Source: Glandiceps talaboti
Lineage: Eukaryota > Hemichordata > Enteropneusta > Spengelidae
Length of the DNA stretch: 45,000 bases
Reading direction: 5' to 3'
Assembly (NCBI RefSeq): GCF_964340395.1
Contig: NC_135567.1
Location: forward strand, 6,742,399-6,787,398
Part shown: positions 11,851 through 23,255 of the stretch, one piece after another
Layout of the letters: the number at the start of each line of letters is the position of its first letter
How positions within the stretch are numbered: the first letter of the stretch is position 1
The notes under the pieces: model-generated
The model's database searches: none
The model's input: the letters and a program-made list of their open reading frames with translations, nothing else
What the model was told of the DNA's origin: nothing
Made by a program: the position numbers and the translations under genes

Positions 11851-11944
11851 ATACGTTCCCAAATAGACACCAAATACCAAGGCAATTGGTTCGGCGGTTT
11901 TTGAATTTATGTCGTCTACACACACACACACACACACACACACC
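11851..11944. repeat. Family B end segment with (CA)n
   Basis: ACACCAAATACCAAGGCAAT followed by GCGGTTTTTGAATTTATG matches the sequence before the (CA)n at 1425-1480 and 36630-36678. It then runs into (CA)n at about 11919-11942. The hairpin tail seen at the other two loci is absent here. Confidence 0.8.
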
Positions 11945-11945
11945 A

Positions 11946-13098
11946 CATTTAAACAAACCAGAAATGTTATTAAAATTAGTTACATTTTTATGTAAACCTA
12001 ATAATTATCATCCAATATAAAAAATAATGACATCGGCTACATTTTCATGTACACTCGACAAAAGAATATTTGACACTAAAATTTAGTCAGAAGTGGAATC
12101 AATTTGCTTTTAACACCATTTCTGTAGAAGACGACCACAAATGTAAGATAAACCTTTAATATGTATTCATCATAGCTATCAACATATATTTAATTTTTCA
12201 AATCAATGTGTCAACATAAACACACTTGTAAACAATATATACATGCGATGTTATTGGATTAAAATCATTGACGCTATTCTAGAAATATTGGTAAGTGATT
12301 ATATTAATATTTAAGGAACGTAAATTGAAATCCAGAAATACTGGTGAGTGTGAATAACAACGTTTACTTCTTTATTGCAAGTATGGTCTTCATATTTGTC
12401 CCATAATGCCATTGTATGTTTTTTTTATTGTTTTTATTTGTTGTTGTTGTTGTTGTTGTTTGTTTGTTTTTAATTTTTTTTTCATCTTTACCTTTCTCAA
12501 TGTATTTCTTGTGATAGGTAATACATCGCACTGTTCAACCTGTACGCTATAGTTGTATTTACCCAGATGAGACACTACTTCAGTGTATTTCTTAATCTCT
12601 TCCTCGTTACTTTGGATAGGACCTACAAGTATATACTTCATATCCAAACTGGACTTATTTGTTCACATCTTAATGAAGGTAGCTAGAACTAAATAACTGA
12701 GTCTGTAAAAATTAAGTTCACGAGTTTGTTGAAGTCAATGTCACCAATCAATATCTGTATATTAATTACAGTTTCCTGTCAGTATGACATAACGGTTAAA
12801 ATCAAATACAGTGAAATCAAAAGTTATTCACTTTAGAAAGAAACGTACTGCATGTAGTAGTTTTATTTTTATGATTGTATGTTACTAAGTATATTAGTAT
12901 TGTTATGGATGAATATCTTTTGTAGTTCATTTCTGTTACCACTAAAGAAACATTTGCTGAGTATGGTGATAGACTGTAAGATACGTTGTGTCATTCCGAC
13001 CTCACCGCCCTGGGGTTGACCGATGAGTGACGCCATCGTGGCGTACCATGCAGACTACTTTAGGTGCATTCTGTTCCAAATTCAGGTCACTTCAAAAT
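11946..13098. other. No gene recognised; contains (GTT)n
   Basis: AT-rich, with a GTT/GTTT microsatellite at about 12437-12470. The polyglutamine in the minus-strand open frame at 12390-12647 is only the translation of that microsatellite. Confidence 0.5.
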
Positions 13099-13665
13099 AT
13101 GGGCTTTAACACGTTCATCAAATTGTTTAATGCTATTGTGATTCCAATTCTTGAATTTATTGCCGTGTCATTTTATTAAGAATCGAGCAGAAATGGTAAA
13201 ATTTGCACCTACTCTCGCTAACTTATTAAAAACACTAGTTGGGATGCGTGTATCCACGCAGATGGACTATTACGGCTCGGTATTGTAACAGACTTTGTAC
13301 CCTTGACAGTGAAAGATTACCTACTAGGATTCTCATTTGGGACAATGCTCTTTACGTTGGCAATTGGTCTTCTGGGATGTACGACAAATTTGAAAGTTTA
13401 GTTATTACAGAATTGACACCATGTGATATTGACATTGTCAGGTTATGTTAACAGTCAAATTGCATAGAAAACTGGTATCAGCATGATCGTAATAAACCGG
13501 AATTACGCACTTTATGGATACATATGGACGTGACAAATATTCGCATTTAGATTTGTCCAGAGTTGGACGCTTATCTTTTTGTTCGGTTGAGAATAGGAAT
13601 TCTTCCACTTAGGATCAAAACATGTCGTTTTAGGGGCGAGGGCCCGGAGGGTTTACAAGCTCGCC
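13099..13665 (+). pseudogene. LINE-type reverse transcriptase, C-terminal remnant
   Basis: Read across frames, the plus strand gives a block starting GFNTFIKLFNAIVIPILEF, which matches the region after the catalytic core of non-LTR reverse transcriptases. An ERLPTRILIWD...NWSSGMYDKF block follows. A third block has NKPELRTLWIH and LRIGILPLRIKTCRFRGE, resembling the C-terminal LAQFRCGILPLxIETGRFRG signature of LINE ORF2 proteins in aquatic animals. Frameshifts and stops separate the blocks and no catalytic YxDD region is present. It is a 5'-truncated dead copy. The clade is not determined. Confidence 0.72.
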
Positions 13666-13671
13666 AGTGTG

Positions 13672-13695
13672 TGTAATGTAATGTAATGTAATACA
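13672..13695. repeat. (TGTAA)n microsatellite at LINE 3' end
   Basis: Four to five TGTAA repeats follow directly after the LINE coding remnant. Several LINE families end in a short microsatellite instead of poly(A), so this may be the element's 3' terminus (inference). Confidence 0.7.
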
Positions 13696-15576
13696 GATTC
13701 AATTGAGGACCAATCCTACGTTTGCAAACTCCACAATGTACTGCAGTATATATCTCACTACAAGAGGGCAGCAGGTGACCATGTTCCATTAATATTGGTA
13801 ACATGCAAAGCATTACAGACTAAATCTATCTGTATACTTTCTTTTCCTTTATTCTTTTTTGGAGTCTTCCATATTTATATAAACTTTTTTCTGCAATTAT
13901 TAAAAATCGTTCATTCTTTAAAAGACCAGAAAGTGTACAAGTACATACATGTAATATTAATTATTAACCATTCCATTTCTGGCCTTATAACCAAAATAAC
14001 TAATATGTTTAGACGTGTATAACGAGTTTATTAAAATATACTATAAATAAAGAAGTAAGTATGTAAATGTGACTCATAGCTAACTTGGGCCTTTATTACT
14101 TATATATCATTATCATTTTCAGATCTCACCAGAATTGTTACCTCATGCCCCTGCTCTATCATGACTTAATAATGCACTTATAATATAACTTATAATATCT
14201 TACTTGATTCATGTCCAAACTTTGCAAACTTTAATGAGTCAGACAAATGGAACTTTATAACGACCAATAAACCTATAGCAAGGAATTATCATTTGTACAA
14301 TTGTTCGCAAAATACTGTTAAAGTTTTATGGTCAAACATGTCTGAAAATATCCATATTCAAACAAGTAACATCAACAAAAACAGAGATATTAGTACCATT
14401 TGTACACGATGGGTGGGTGAAATCAGAATCATTTCTGTAAACAGTGAGCAGGAAATTCACACAACCTGACTCATTGTAATTTAGTTTGCAAAATCAGTTT
14501 AAACTTTGATTACCTTGGATAATACTCGGTATACATGAAATCGTAATTTTGCTCCAGAAGTAAGTTTAAGTTCACGGATATTCAATGAAATGATCGAAAC
14601 TTGAAAAAGTACAAAATGTTTTACTGTAAAAATCTGTTGGCTGACAAAAGTCGATGTTGACGACATAGTAGTTTAGAATTCTAAACTGGTACAGTATTAC
14701 GTTTTAAAAACTCCATTACCTATACCAGTCTAGCTCAGTCCCCAACGAAAGGTGTCAAGTGTGTTTGGAACTTTTATACTCAAAGCAATCGTTAACCGTT
14801 TCGGACTCACCACGTGTCCTCTCCGACAGTACATTAATTTGACCCCATACAATCAACACAAAGGGTTGATGTGACTGCAGCCAACCTCCATTGGCATTCG
14901 CTGTACATCGGGTGTACATTGTATATGTTTTACCAACACCGTCTCTTACAAGAAAGCAAAGTCGAACGCCAGATTGATTCGTATGTATCATGTCATGTCA
15001 CACATTACAATTGTCGAATAAAGTCTATACAAAATTTGGATTTCAAGAGAGTGCACGTCTTATCGTAATTTTGAGTTACACGTTGAAAGGTTTGTAAACT
15101 GACAAGAATAAGGATGATCCACGCAATACCGCGGACTTAAATACACTGAGACCACTCTACATCCAATTCCGAGTCCTCACCAGAGTGACGCATTGCCGTT
15201 TCGGTGGAAATATCCTTATATCGCGTACGTGTTGAAATACACATATGTCGGACTTAGAATCGACATGTGTCTGAGACCACGGCACATATACTATACTGCT
15301 TTTAATATCATGTTATATTACAATACACGGTTATCCTATGTTAGCTAATTATAAAAGCTCATGATAGACTGATTTCACATTGCATTGTTTCATTATATAA
15401 AGATCATGCTCATAACATCTGGCAAAGGTAGACAAGAAAAATCAAACCGTGGCAAAATGTATTAATGTTACCAAAATGAAAAGAAAATATAAGCCTGGTC
15501 ACAAAAACGAAAGCTTGATAAGATAATTGTAATATCACATTTATCACCATAAATCTCAAAGTTCTCTGTGTTAACT
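13696..15576. other. No gene recognised (about 1.9 kb)
   Basis: AT-rich. The minus-strand frame at 14755-14991 contains a short GVGKTYTM string but nothing else that supports a motor or P-loop protein. Confidence 0.45.
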
Positions 15577-17490
15577 TTAGTCTTCTGCGAAGTCATTTGT
15601 TGATACGGGAGAGTCGTCTTGGTGAGGATCCTTCATGTAGAGGTGGTAGCGAATTATGTTGTTAAATATGTCGTACATTTTCGGAAGACGGGTATGCTGG
15701 TGACGACGACGGTGGCGGCCGCGGCAGAGATACAGTAGTCTGGAGGCCGGAAACACTGTAACCACCCCAGTTATATGTAGCTTGAGCTGGTTGTGCATCA
15801 GCTACAGGTAACTGAGTATATGGATTGTATAAGTTGTGGTAGGTGTAAGTTGGGTATCCAACAAAACTACAAGATCCATACTTGTACGAAGGGATGGGGT
15901 GATACTAGCAATTGCGCTTGGGGAAGATTTGACGGTGCGACAGCTGTAACATTTCCTGGAGTGTTCTGACCAGTTTGGTTCAATAAACTCATCTGCATTG
16001 CTTGTTGTAATTGTGTGTATTCTTCATTGGTTGAGCTTGGATATATTATGTTTTGGTCATCCATGGTGCTGCCAGTGGAATGAGACAGACTCGGGGCAGA
16101 AGTGAAAAGGGTTGGTAATTTGAAATTCGGAAACGTTACTCTGTACTTTGGCTCAGTTTCCAACAGTTGCCGTGCGCGATCTTTTGGCTTCGCAATAAGT
16201 CCACGCTTTTGTTGTAGGAGGCGATAATTTGCTGATATTTTCCCTTTTCCTGATCAAGATTCGTTGGTATTTTACTGCCATAGTGTGATTTCAGGATAGA
16301 AATGTCATGGTTCAATACATAGTGTTTGGGTCGCAAGCCCATTGCAGTTTCTACCAAGTACATTGCTATGTTGCTAATAATCAAGGAGGTTTCTATATTC
16401 CGTTCAAATGACGTCAAAGTAACTTGTAATTCGCGTTTCTGGGTCAATTCTTTCCGAGTTCTTGATCTCCTTTTCTAACTCACCGCGTCGCTTCGCAAAT
16501 GTATTCAGTTCCACTTTCTCATCCGAATGGCTGGGGTGGTTGATGTCACCAGAGATCTGACCTGATACTCATGTCGCATGTGGCAATGTGATTTATTGGG
16601 TCCTTCGCGAAGGTGGCAACGACCACACCTTTGTTTGGTAGTATGTTGGAAAGGAACTGCTGAGTATTTTCCGTTTAACTGATTAATATTTCCTTCAGTA
16701 CCTCAAGTTCGTCTTGTAGGTCAGATAGTTCGCGCTCTTTGCTACGTAAGTCTAAATCTAGTCTGTATTTAGACGGGTCATATTTGGCTTTATTTCTAAA
16801 ATAAAAATCCTTCTGAAATATTACTTTATTTCTTACTAATTGTGTACATATACATGTATATAGCCTGCAACATGCGATATAATAACCAGCATGTACAACG
16901 CACATTGTCTGTTCTATATACATGATACGGAATGTGTGCTACTCACTGAGCCTGGGATTCGAACACATAAAATATAATCCATCTTGACTTCAAGGAACGT
17001 CCAGCTCACACCATGTTTAAATCTATTAATTTCAGCTACGACAATAGTATTACAGATAAATTACAAAAAAATCAAGACGACTGTTGACAGTCAAGTCTAA
17101 ATCTAGTGATGAGGCATACTCGATCGACTTCACCATCGATATCTAATGACTCGACAGATACGTCTCCATCACTGGTCTTGTCAAATATCAATTTCTTAGG
17201 TTGCGGTCCCCGATTGTCGTCATTGGTCTGTCTTTTTCTCGACTAGGTAGAAGCCCTTCTACGTGATTTATTCGTATTCGTCGATAGTCTGCATTACCTA
17301 CTGGCACTGCACATCTGAATAGGTCATTCATATCAACATCGTTGTCCGATAACGTCACCACTACTCCATCCTCATTTTCATACGTAATCAGAAACGCAGT
17401 GAACAACATCGACGGAATGTGATCAATGATTAAGCTGCAACACTACGGCAAATATATTTGTCTGCACTTTCCATGGCAATGCACTTTAAC
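15577..17490 (-). pseudogene. Broken PB1 / coiled-coil / Cys-motif protein gene
   Basis: Reading the minus strand from 17490, the first part looks like a PB1 domain. It has a basic patch VKVHCHGKCRQIYLP, then ITYENEDGVVVTLSDNDVDM, a good match to the acidic OPCA loop of PB1. PB1 domains pair with one another in scaffold and signalling proteins. After about 340 bp comes KYDPSKYRLDLDL and a charged heptad region (RSKERELSDLQDELEVLKE). Next is a Cys/His motif CGRCHLREGPNKSHC, another coiled-coil-like stretch, and a Pro/Gln/Tyr-rich C-terminus (about 16100-15650). An in-frame stop (17443-17445) and several frame changes break it. I do not recognise the full-length family. A multi-exon gene with unrecognised short introns is less likely, because frames change without splice sites. 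Confidence 0.68.
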
Positions 17491-18300
17491 TTGTAAAGCA
17501 TACCGATACGTAGTTATCAATTCGAAGTTCTTGTCTGAGGATTAAACCATTTATCATGTGTGTACAAATGATTGGCGATAATTCGTTCAGATTCACAGTG
17601 AGACTGTGAATGTTCATTCCATGTTAATACTGAGCTCTATTAAAATCAGTTGTCCTCTCTTGAGGCTTTTAAAAAAAGTAGATCATCTATGTCATACTTT
17701 ATAGGAGTACCTGTACCAAATGGTTTTGACCACCCTCGTTATTTATGAAACAAATCGGAAGTATCACGAACTTGTTGTTACATTTTGACAACCGAATCTC
17801 AAACCACACGTGTGCGATTTACTAGAGGTGTACTTGAAAGTCAGAATCGCAACAGAACATTTTTTGATTATTTTGAAGGCATATGGTGATGATTCAAACT
17901 CTATGTAATATCGCACAACTTACATTAACTTACATAGATCACTAGTATTTCTCTTTGCGTCATAAAATAAATAAGTGTGAACACTATCAAATATAGCATA
18001 AATGATATCATCAAGTGATATTTTGCGACAAAATAATTTACGCACCATTTTCTATTTTGTTTTGCGAGATTACACATTATATTGTATATTATTTTGTTAC
18101 ATTTCCCATTACAACCCCCTAGACAGAAAAGACTTGATTGTAGCATAAAATATTATACATCTTGACTTCCACAGATTTCCGTATCAACCAACTATGCAAC
18201 ATTTATATGTAACTGTATAAATACATATGTAAATTAACGACTCCATCGTTTTTAATGTATTAGATTGTTCTCAATTTTTTGATAATATATTTGTAAAACT
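17491..18300. other. No gene recognised
   Basis: AT-rich, only short unsupported open frames. Confidence 0.45.
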
Positions 18301-18672
18301 ATGTATCGTCACACGAAAATGTATCCTCTTGCGTTGTAGAATGCTCGAGTGTCTGCGGCTGTGATCTTCGGTCGTGGTGTATATAGCGAATGGTAGGTGT
18401 TCGTAAGCCAGTTTATAAAGTGAAGGACGTTCGATGCGTTCCTTGACTTTGCTAACACAGAATTACGGTGGGTTGAATGCTGGCGAGTATGTGGGTGTGG
18501 ATATTACTTCGATACATTGAGTGCCTGCTTGAGCGTTTAGCCAAATGCCCAAACTGTGAGCGACCTGACTTTGATGTATTGGAGCATTGTCCATTGTTAT
18601 TTTTTTTAATATACACTTCAATAAATGAATTAGAAATAAGGGTAATTTCCAAATTTGATTTCCATCCTTCAA
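18301..18672 (-). pseudogene. Tc1/mariner-IS630-type DDE transposase fragment
   Basis: The minus strand encodes TMDNAPIHQS, the second catalytic Asp motif of DDE_3 transposases. About 45 residues later comes TPTYSPAFNPP, equivalent to LPPYSPDLNPIE. After a one-base frame change comes EFCVSKVKERI, which supplies the third acidic residue and the usual K-rich helix, then PSLYKLAYEHLPF. The transposase would cut and paste DNA at the ends of its element. This copy lacks the N-terminal DNA-binding half and the first Asp and is frameshifted, so it is inactive. It abuts and partly overlaps the large inverted repeat at 18628-19204. Confidence 0.75.
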
Positions 18673-19204
18673 TCACAGGGTAAAGGACCAATGATCAATT
18701 TTGTACTCGCGATTTTCCGGATTTCTAATATTATTTTCTGTATATTTCAAATAAAGTTTTAAATACTGTTTCCTCTCACTGTTTTTTTCTATTTTCTACC
18801 TGATATCAATGTCTTATCTGAGTTTATCAGCTTTGCATTAATTAGTAGCTTGCTAGTAAACAAACTCACTATTTGCCCAAATTAACGCATATGCCGTGAG
18901 TGTAAACATCTACTGATCTGACTAATTACCATTAGTGGTATCAGTAGATGTTTACACTCACGGTATAATGCGTTAAATTGGGCAAATAGTGAGTTTGTTC
19001 TAGCAAGCTACTAATTAATGCAAAGCTGATAAATTCAGATAAGACATTGATATCAGGTAGGAAATAGAAAAAAAACAGTAAGAGGAAACAGTATGTAACA
19101 CTTTATTTGAAATGTACAGAAAATAATATCAGAAATCCGTGATCATTGGTCCTTTACCCTGTGCTTCAATTAATAATCTATGTTTTTGTATTATTTCTAA
19201 TTTC
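18628..19204. repeat. Large inverted repeat, arms about 265-290 bp, 22-bp spacer
   Basis: The arms end at 18917 and restart at 18940, with GTAAACATCTACTGAT and its inverse at the centre. Matching continues outward through CAAACTCACTATTTGCCCAA, AAGACATTGATATCAGGTAG, GAGGAAACAGTA and GATCATTGGTCCTTTACCCT, and weakens near 18628 and 19204. There are only scattered mismatches and small indels. The spacer can itself form a small hairpin (ACTAAT-TACC-ATTAGT). It is probably a fold-back rearrangement of the transposon remnant to its left. Confidence 0.9.
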
Positions 19205-19510
19205 TCTAATTTTCTACTGTCACTACAAATCAGTAAACTCATGTTTTTAAGCATATGGGCGATTTTATCTGGCCAAATGGAATTACACCTTCAATGTTAA
19301 TTTGAAAATTCTGGAAAAGTGTAATGCCGAAGACATTCTATTGGAAAGTAATACAAAATAGAAACAAGCAGTCATCGGACATGACTCAGTCCTGCAATGG
19401 ATGTTTTCAGAGAATTGCCACACGTCATAGTAGTGTGATGTATTAGATTGTATGAAATATAGTGGCAATGGCATTGTAGGACAACTGTATAGTTGATTGA
19501 ATATTTGTAT
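19205..19510. other. No feature recognised
   Basis: Linker between the inverted repeat and the family A units. Nothing in it could be assigned. Confidence 0.45.
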
Positions 19511-19660
19511 ATACATTTTTTGAATGTTTATTTATTTGCCTATTAATCCCTGTTGTTATCTTTCAAATATAAGTTATCATTTGGCTGTTGTTATGGGTGT
19601 GGTCTAGTTGCTAGGCACATTTACATACATTTTTTGAATGTTATTCAATAGATACTATGT
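19511..19660. repeat. Short family A array (about 1.4 units)
   Basis: It contains TTTGAATGTTTATTTATTTG, then TATTAATCCCTGTTGTTATC, then ATCATTTGGCTGTTGTTATG and TTGCTAGGCACATTTACATA, as in the arrays at 1-480 and 11205-11850. Confidence 0.88.
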
Positions 19661-20239
19661 ATGTACATCATCCGTTACCTAGCAACCCGAGCAGCGCCTT
19701 ATTAGGCATGTTCATATTGCTTTTTCCGTGTCTTTTTTTCTCCGGCGTAAATAGGTGAGAACGATTAGTAAACAGAGGGGATCAGCTGTATGTGTTCACA
19801 CATAGAATGTGACACCATTATCCTCCGGCGTAAACGATAAGTTCAACGATAAGTGCATAGTGCGATCACTGTAAACAACATGAGTTGTAGAGACTGCCTT
19901 GTGTTTTTTATTGCTGTATACGTTCATGCGTTCGAAAAATAAGCAGAGATGTCTTCTCATGCATGTTAACAATTTCACTCGTCGTCGCGTCGTGATGCCC
20001 ATTTACTTTCGACAAGCCATGCAACACGCTCGACGTTGACATGTCGACCAACGTGAATTCATGTGTTTTCTATTCGTACAAATTCTGAATTCAGTCACAT
20101 CAGTTGTTACCTCTTTCGCTGTTGTGGACCATGGGTGTATTACTATTAGCGAGGGACATGTTGTATGCTCTATGACGATTGATAACCTTGATTCGAATGG
20201 CGTATGGCGACTTCTGCAGCCAACAGGAAGTGATTAAGT
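19661..20239. other. No gene recognised
   Basis: Two TCCGGCGTAAA boxes occur at about 19741 and 19823, but I see no larger structure. Confidence 0.45.
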
Positions 20240-22831
20240 TTACAGTCATCGCACTAATTTCCCGGACAGCAACTAAACGACGTTGCCAGCATGGGTATAA
20301 GAACAACAAAATGTTTGAGATGTGTATAGAAATATCGAGTCCTAGGTCACCGTATCACCGTATAAAAAATAGATGTATGCATGCGTTTTCTTGAAACGCT
20401 ATTCACAAAGTAACCTGCCTAAGAAATTATCGGTAATCATTACTGGGACAAGCCATTAAAGAAGCAAGTCCACTTGTTATCAAAGAGTACCAATATTTAC
20501 ACATGTGATGATGGGCTCTTACATAACACAAGTAAACAGTGTAGTTCACAGCGTAAGATCATTTCTAAGGAGTGGGTCAAACCTTATCTCCGTCTTATAT
20601 CAGTTGTTATCAATTTATTAGGCTATTATAAGTAACACTACAAACAGCTTTAGAGATGCAAACAACTTTTATGACACCCGTTTTCGTCAGGCAAGCCCGC
20701 GGGTTTGTTGCACTTGGACCGTTAATGGCTTGTGAATGTCATGTTTACCAACTCATTTTGACGGTCACACTTGTAAGTATAATTTATACGTCGCATTGTA
20801 GACTAAATATTCTGATTGACAATGTCAGGATTGATGTACTCTGGTTCCGAATGTATCAAAGCATACAGATAGACAACGCTGTTGACATTAATTTTGATTG
20901 ACACTTCCATTAGATAGCAATGGATGACCGCTCACATGAACAGTGTACACCATTTGATAGGACCATTGTTCTTGTACATGACTGTCGGCAAGCCTTCGAT
21001 TTCGACATAATTTTGCCATTTTCTGGTTTTTAAATTTCATTCTCTACTCCCGTTTGCCCCTGACATTCAACGTCTCTTCTCAAATAATGAATAGTTTGAC
21101 ATGTCGACATAGTATAGCAGATAGCCTACACAGCAGAGAACCACCGCCGTTTCAGTATGAGTAAACCCCGGGAGTAAACGGCAAATAACTAATTTCTTTT
21201 CTCCGACTAGTAAGACAGGTAGGAGTGATGGAAATGGTGAACAACCCGCAAATAAAAAAATAATATCGCAACGAGACCGCAGGCAAATTCTGCCTTACGA
21301 AATACTTCCCACGCAAGGCCTTTCGTTGTTTAATATGACGGCAAATTTGCAATTCCGTATTATTTGAACTGGACAATCTTCAGAGGAATACAGTGTGACG
21401 TAGACATTCACTGGTAAAAAAGTCAAAAATGATTCACGCAATACTCAACTTCCAAACACTTACGGCACTGGTGAAATGACCCAATATATGTTATCAATTT
21501 CACTTCGCACATCAGTCGTCTGCTATGAAATATTTCAGTAAACCAAACGAAAAAAAATCCTACCGAACACTAATTGTACGTACTTACGTGATGTTGAGAA
21601 CTAGTTGCATTTATTTGCAGATTAATTACGTGACACCATCTGACTTGCACATGTAAAACGGGACGGGTTCCCCCAGTCACCCCATTACTTTTCCAAGTAC
21701 ATTCACATTCAGTCTCAGTAAAAAACTTCAAGATGGAAATATCGTAAAATTAAAACCCGAGGACAAGTACCTAAAACGTAGACATCAATAGCAACTTTTA
21801 CACAAACCATATATTCACAGATACATGTACCTCCAATGCTCACAGCGTTTGAACTTATATGGCTGTGATGCTCGCATGTCGGCCAAAATGTACCGTTAAA
21901 ACTTATAATCGAGAGTTAATACAAAGGAAATCCACAAAATCTGAAGAGAATATTTACGCAAATTACAGTGCTATCTCGGCAACAACTTCTTTGATAGCAG
22001 TTTCCGTAAATACGGTGGCGAAGACATCGTGTGCTAAACATAAGGTATCTTTTCAGATAACGAAAACGTATCTCACACGTGTTAAATTTGGGGCAATACG
22101 GTGGTTGAAATAGCAAATTAACAAGTCTTGTTCTCCTAATAATATTTCGCGTAAGTTTGGCTCTGCAATTCGACGGCTAGGAAAACCTAAAAGTAGCAAC
22201 ATTTTGAAACAGCGTTTTCAGTGTGACCTCGGCCATTTGCGTTACCGTTGGAGAAATTGTAGCGATTGCAATTGCTTCCAGTCAAACATCGGAACGGAAA
22301 AAGGTACAAAAACAGAGGAAAGAACCCCAAAATCACAGTACACGCTAGTTATTGCAGTTAGTATAAGACATAGTTTGAGTGAACCACGTAAACGTTACAT
22401 GGGAGGCTGATTCATTGATTCGAGGGATGATGTGGTGTGGTACATCAATAATAATAACAATATTTATGATTCGTTGCCGACTTCAATGTTTTTTTTTATA
22501 CATTGGAGGTTCTGAATAAAGATTAGCAAGCTTAGCAAAGTGTGATAGTAAAGATGAGTATATAAATACAAACATGTTTATGCCAACTTGTAACCAGTAC
22601 ATGAAATGGTTTCTTCCGGACAAAGTTTTATGACTTCACCCATGGTGCTACACACCACTGTTCTAATAAACAAGAAAGGCCTAAGTACGCGGCAACATTA
22701 GTTTACAATATACACATGTGGCTCGGTAATTGTCGATCGTACGAACTCTCAATATTGCGCACTAATTAGCTCTGAATTAGCTGGCAACATCGGTAATTTG
22801 CTGTCCGGGGAAATTAGTGCGATGACTGTAA
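20240..22831. mobile_element. Tc1/mariner-like element with about 50-bp TIRs
   Basis: The left end reads TTACAGTCATCGCACTAATT, then TCCCGGACAGCAA and, after a short diverged step, CGACGTTGCCAGC. The right end is its inverse with one extra C and a few changes. Each end is bounded by TA, and the TIR then starts with CAGT, as usual for Tc1/mariner elements. An internal minus-strand transposase fragment (21880-22125) agrees with this. At about 2.6 kb it is longer than a simple mariner and most of the interior is not recognisably coding, so it is an old, decayed or composite copy. Confidence 0.75.
21880..22125 (-). pseudogene. DDE transposase C-terminal fragment
   Basis: The minus-strand frame contains FQPPYCPKFNTCEIRFRYLK, the counterpart of the LPPYSPDLNPIEN-x3-xLK motif holding the third catalytic residue (Glu of CEIRF) of Tc1/IS630-type transposases. 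After a frame change the neighbouring frame reads DVFATVFTETAIKEVVAEI, resembling the downstream helix of the same family. The N-terminal part and the first two Asp motifs were not found. The fragment lies inside the TIRs at 20240 and 22831 and is probably the relic of that element's transposase. Confidence 0.62.
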
Positions 22832-22865
22832 TACACCGATTGAGGGCGCTTACACCGGCGTAAAG

Positions 22866-23054
22866 CGTTCACACCTACAACTTAGTACAAGCTAATCCTT
22901 ACCTCCGGAGGATCTGCGGAGCTGAATCAACCAAAACCTCCGCAGTAAAATAATCCACAGATTCTCCGGAGTCGACCATTCACACACGCAAATTACCTCC
23001 AGAGTTAATTTAAGACACTGATTCACCGGAGAATAGGTCCTAGTGTGAACGGAG
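22866..23054. mobile_element. Possible short TIR element
   Basis: CGTTCACAC near 22867 and GTGTGAACG near 23044 are inverse to each other, and the stretch between them repeats TCCGGAG or CTCCGGAG several times. The arms are short and there is no clear target-site duplication, so the call is weak. Confidence 0.35.
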
Positions 23055-23255
23055 TAATTGAGTGGCAAGAATGAACAGTGGTGGGTAAACAAAAAACATT
23101 GTTAGCTGCGCCTCTGGCTGGAGTTCAACTACTACGCTACTCAAAGAACTTGGAAAACCTAAACACCTACTAAAAGCAATACTATCTTGAAAAATTATAC
23201 ATTTGTGGACTAAAAACGGACCCTTACACGTTTTTGAAGTCCTAATTCGACTGCA

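Noticed and set aside
12390-12647. Minus-strand frame with a polyglutamine run
   Set aside because: The Gln run is the (GTT)n microsatellite read in reverse. The rest shows no domain.
14755-14991. Minus-strand frame with GVGKTYTM, recalling a kinesin or P-loop motif
   Set aside because: Only about eight residues fit. No neighbouring motor or NTPase motif and no splice context support it.
16955-16975. GTTCGAATCCC on the minus strand as a tRNA T-arm
   Set aside because: The flanks do not form a 5-bp T stem, and no anticodon arm, D arm or acceptor stem can be drawn around it. I kept it only as a possible SINE B-box hint.
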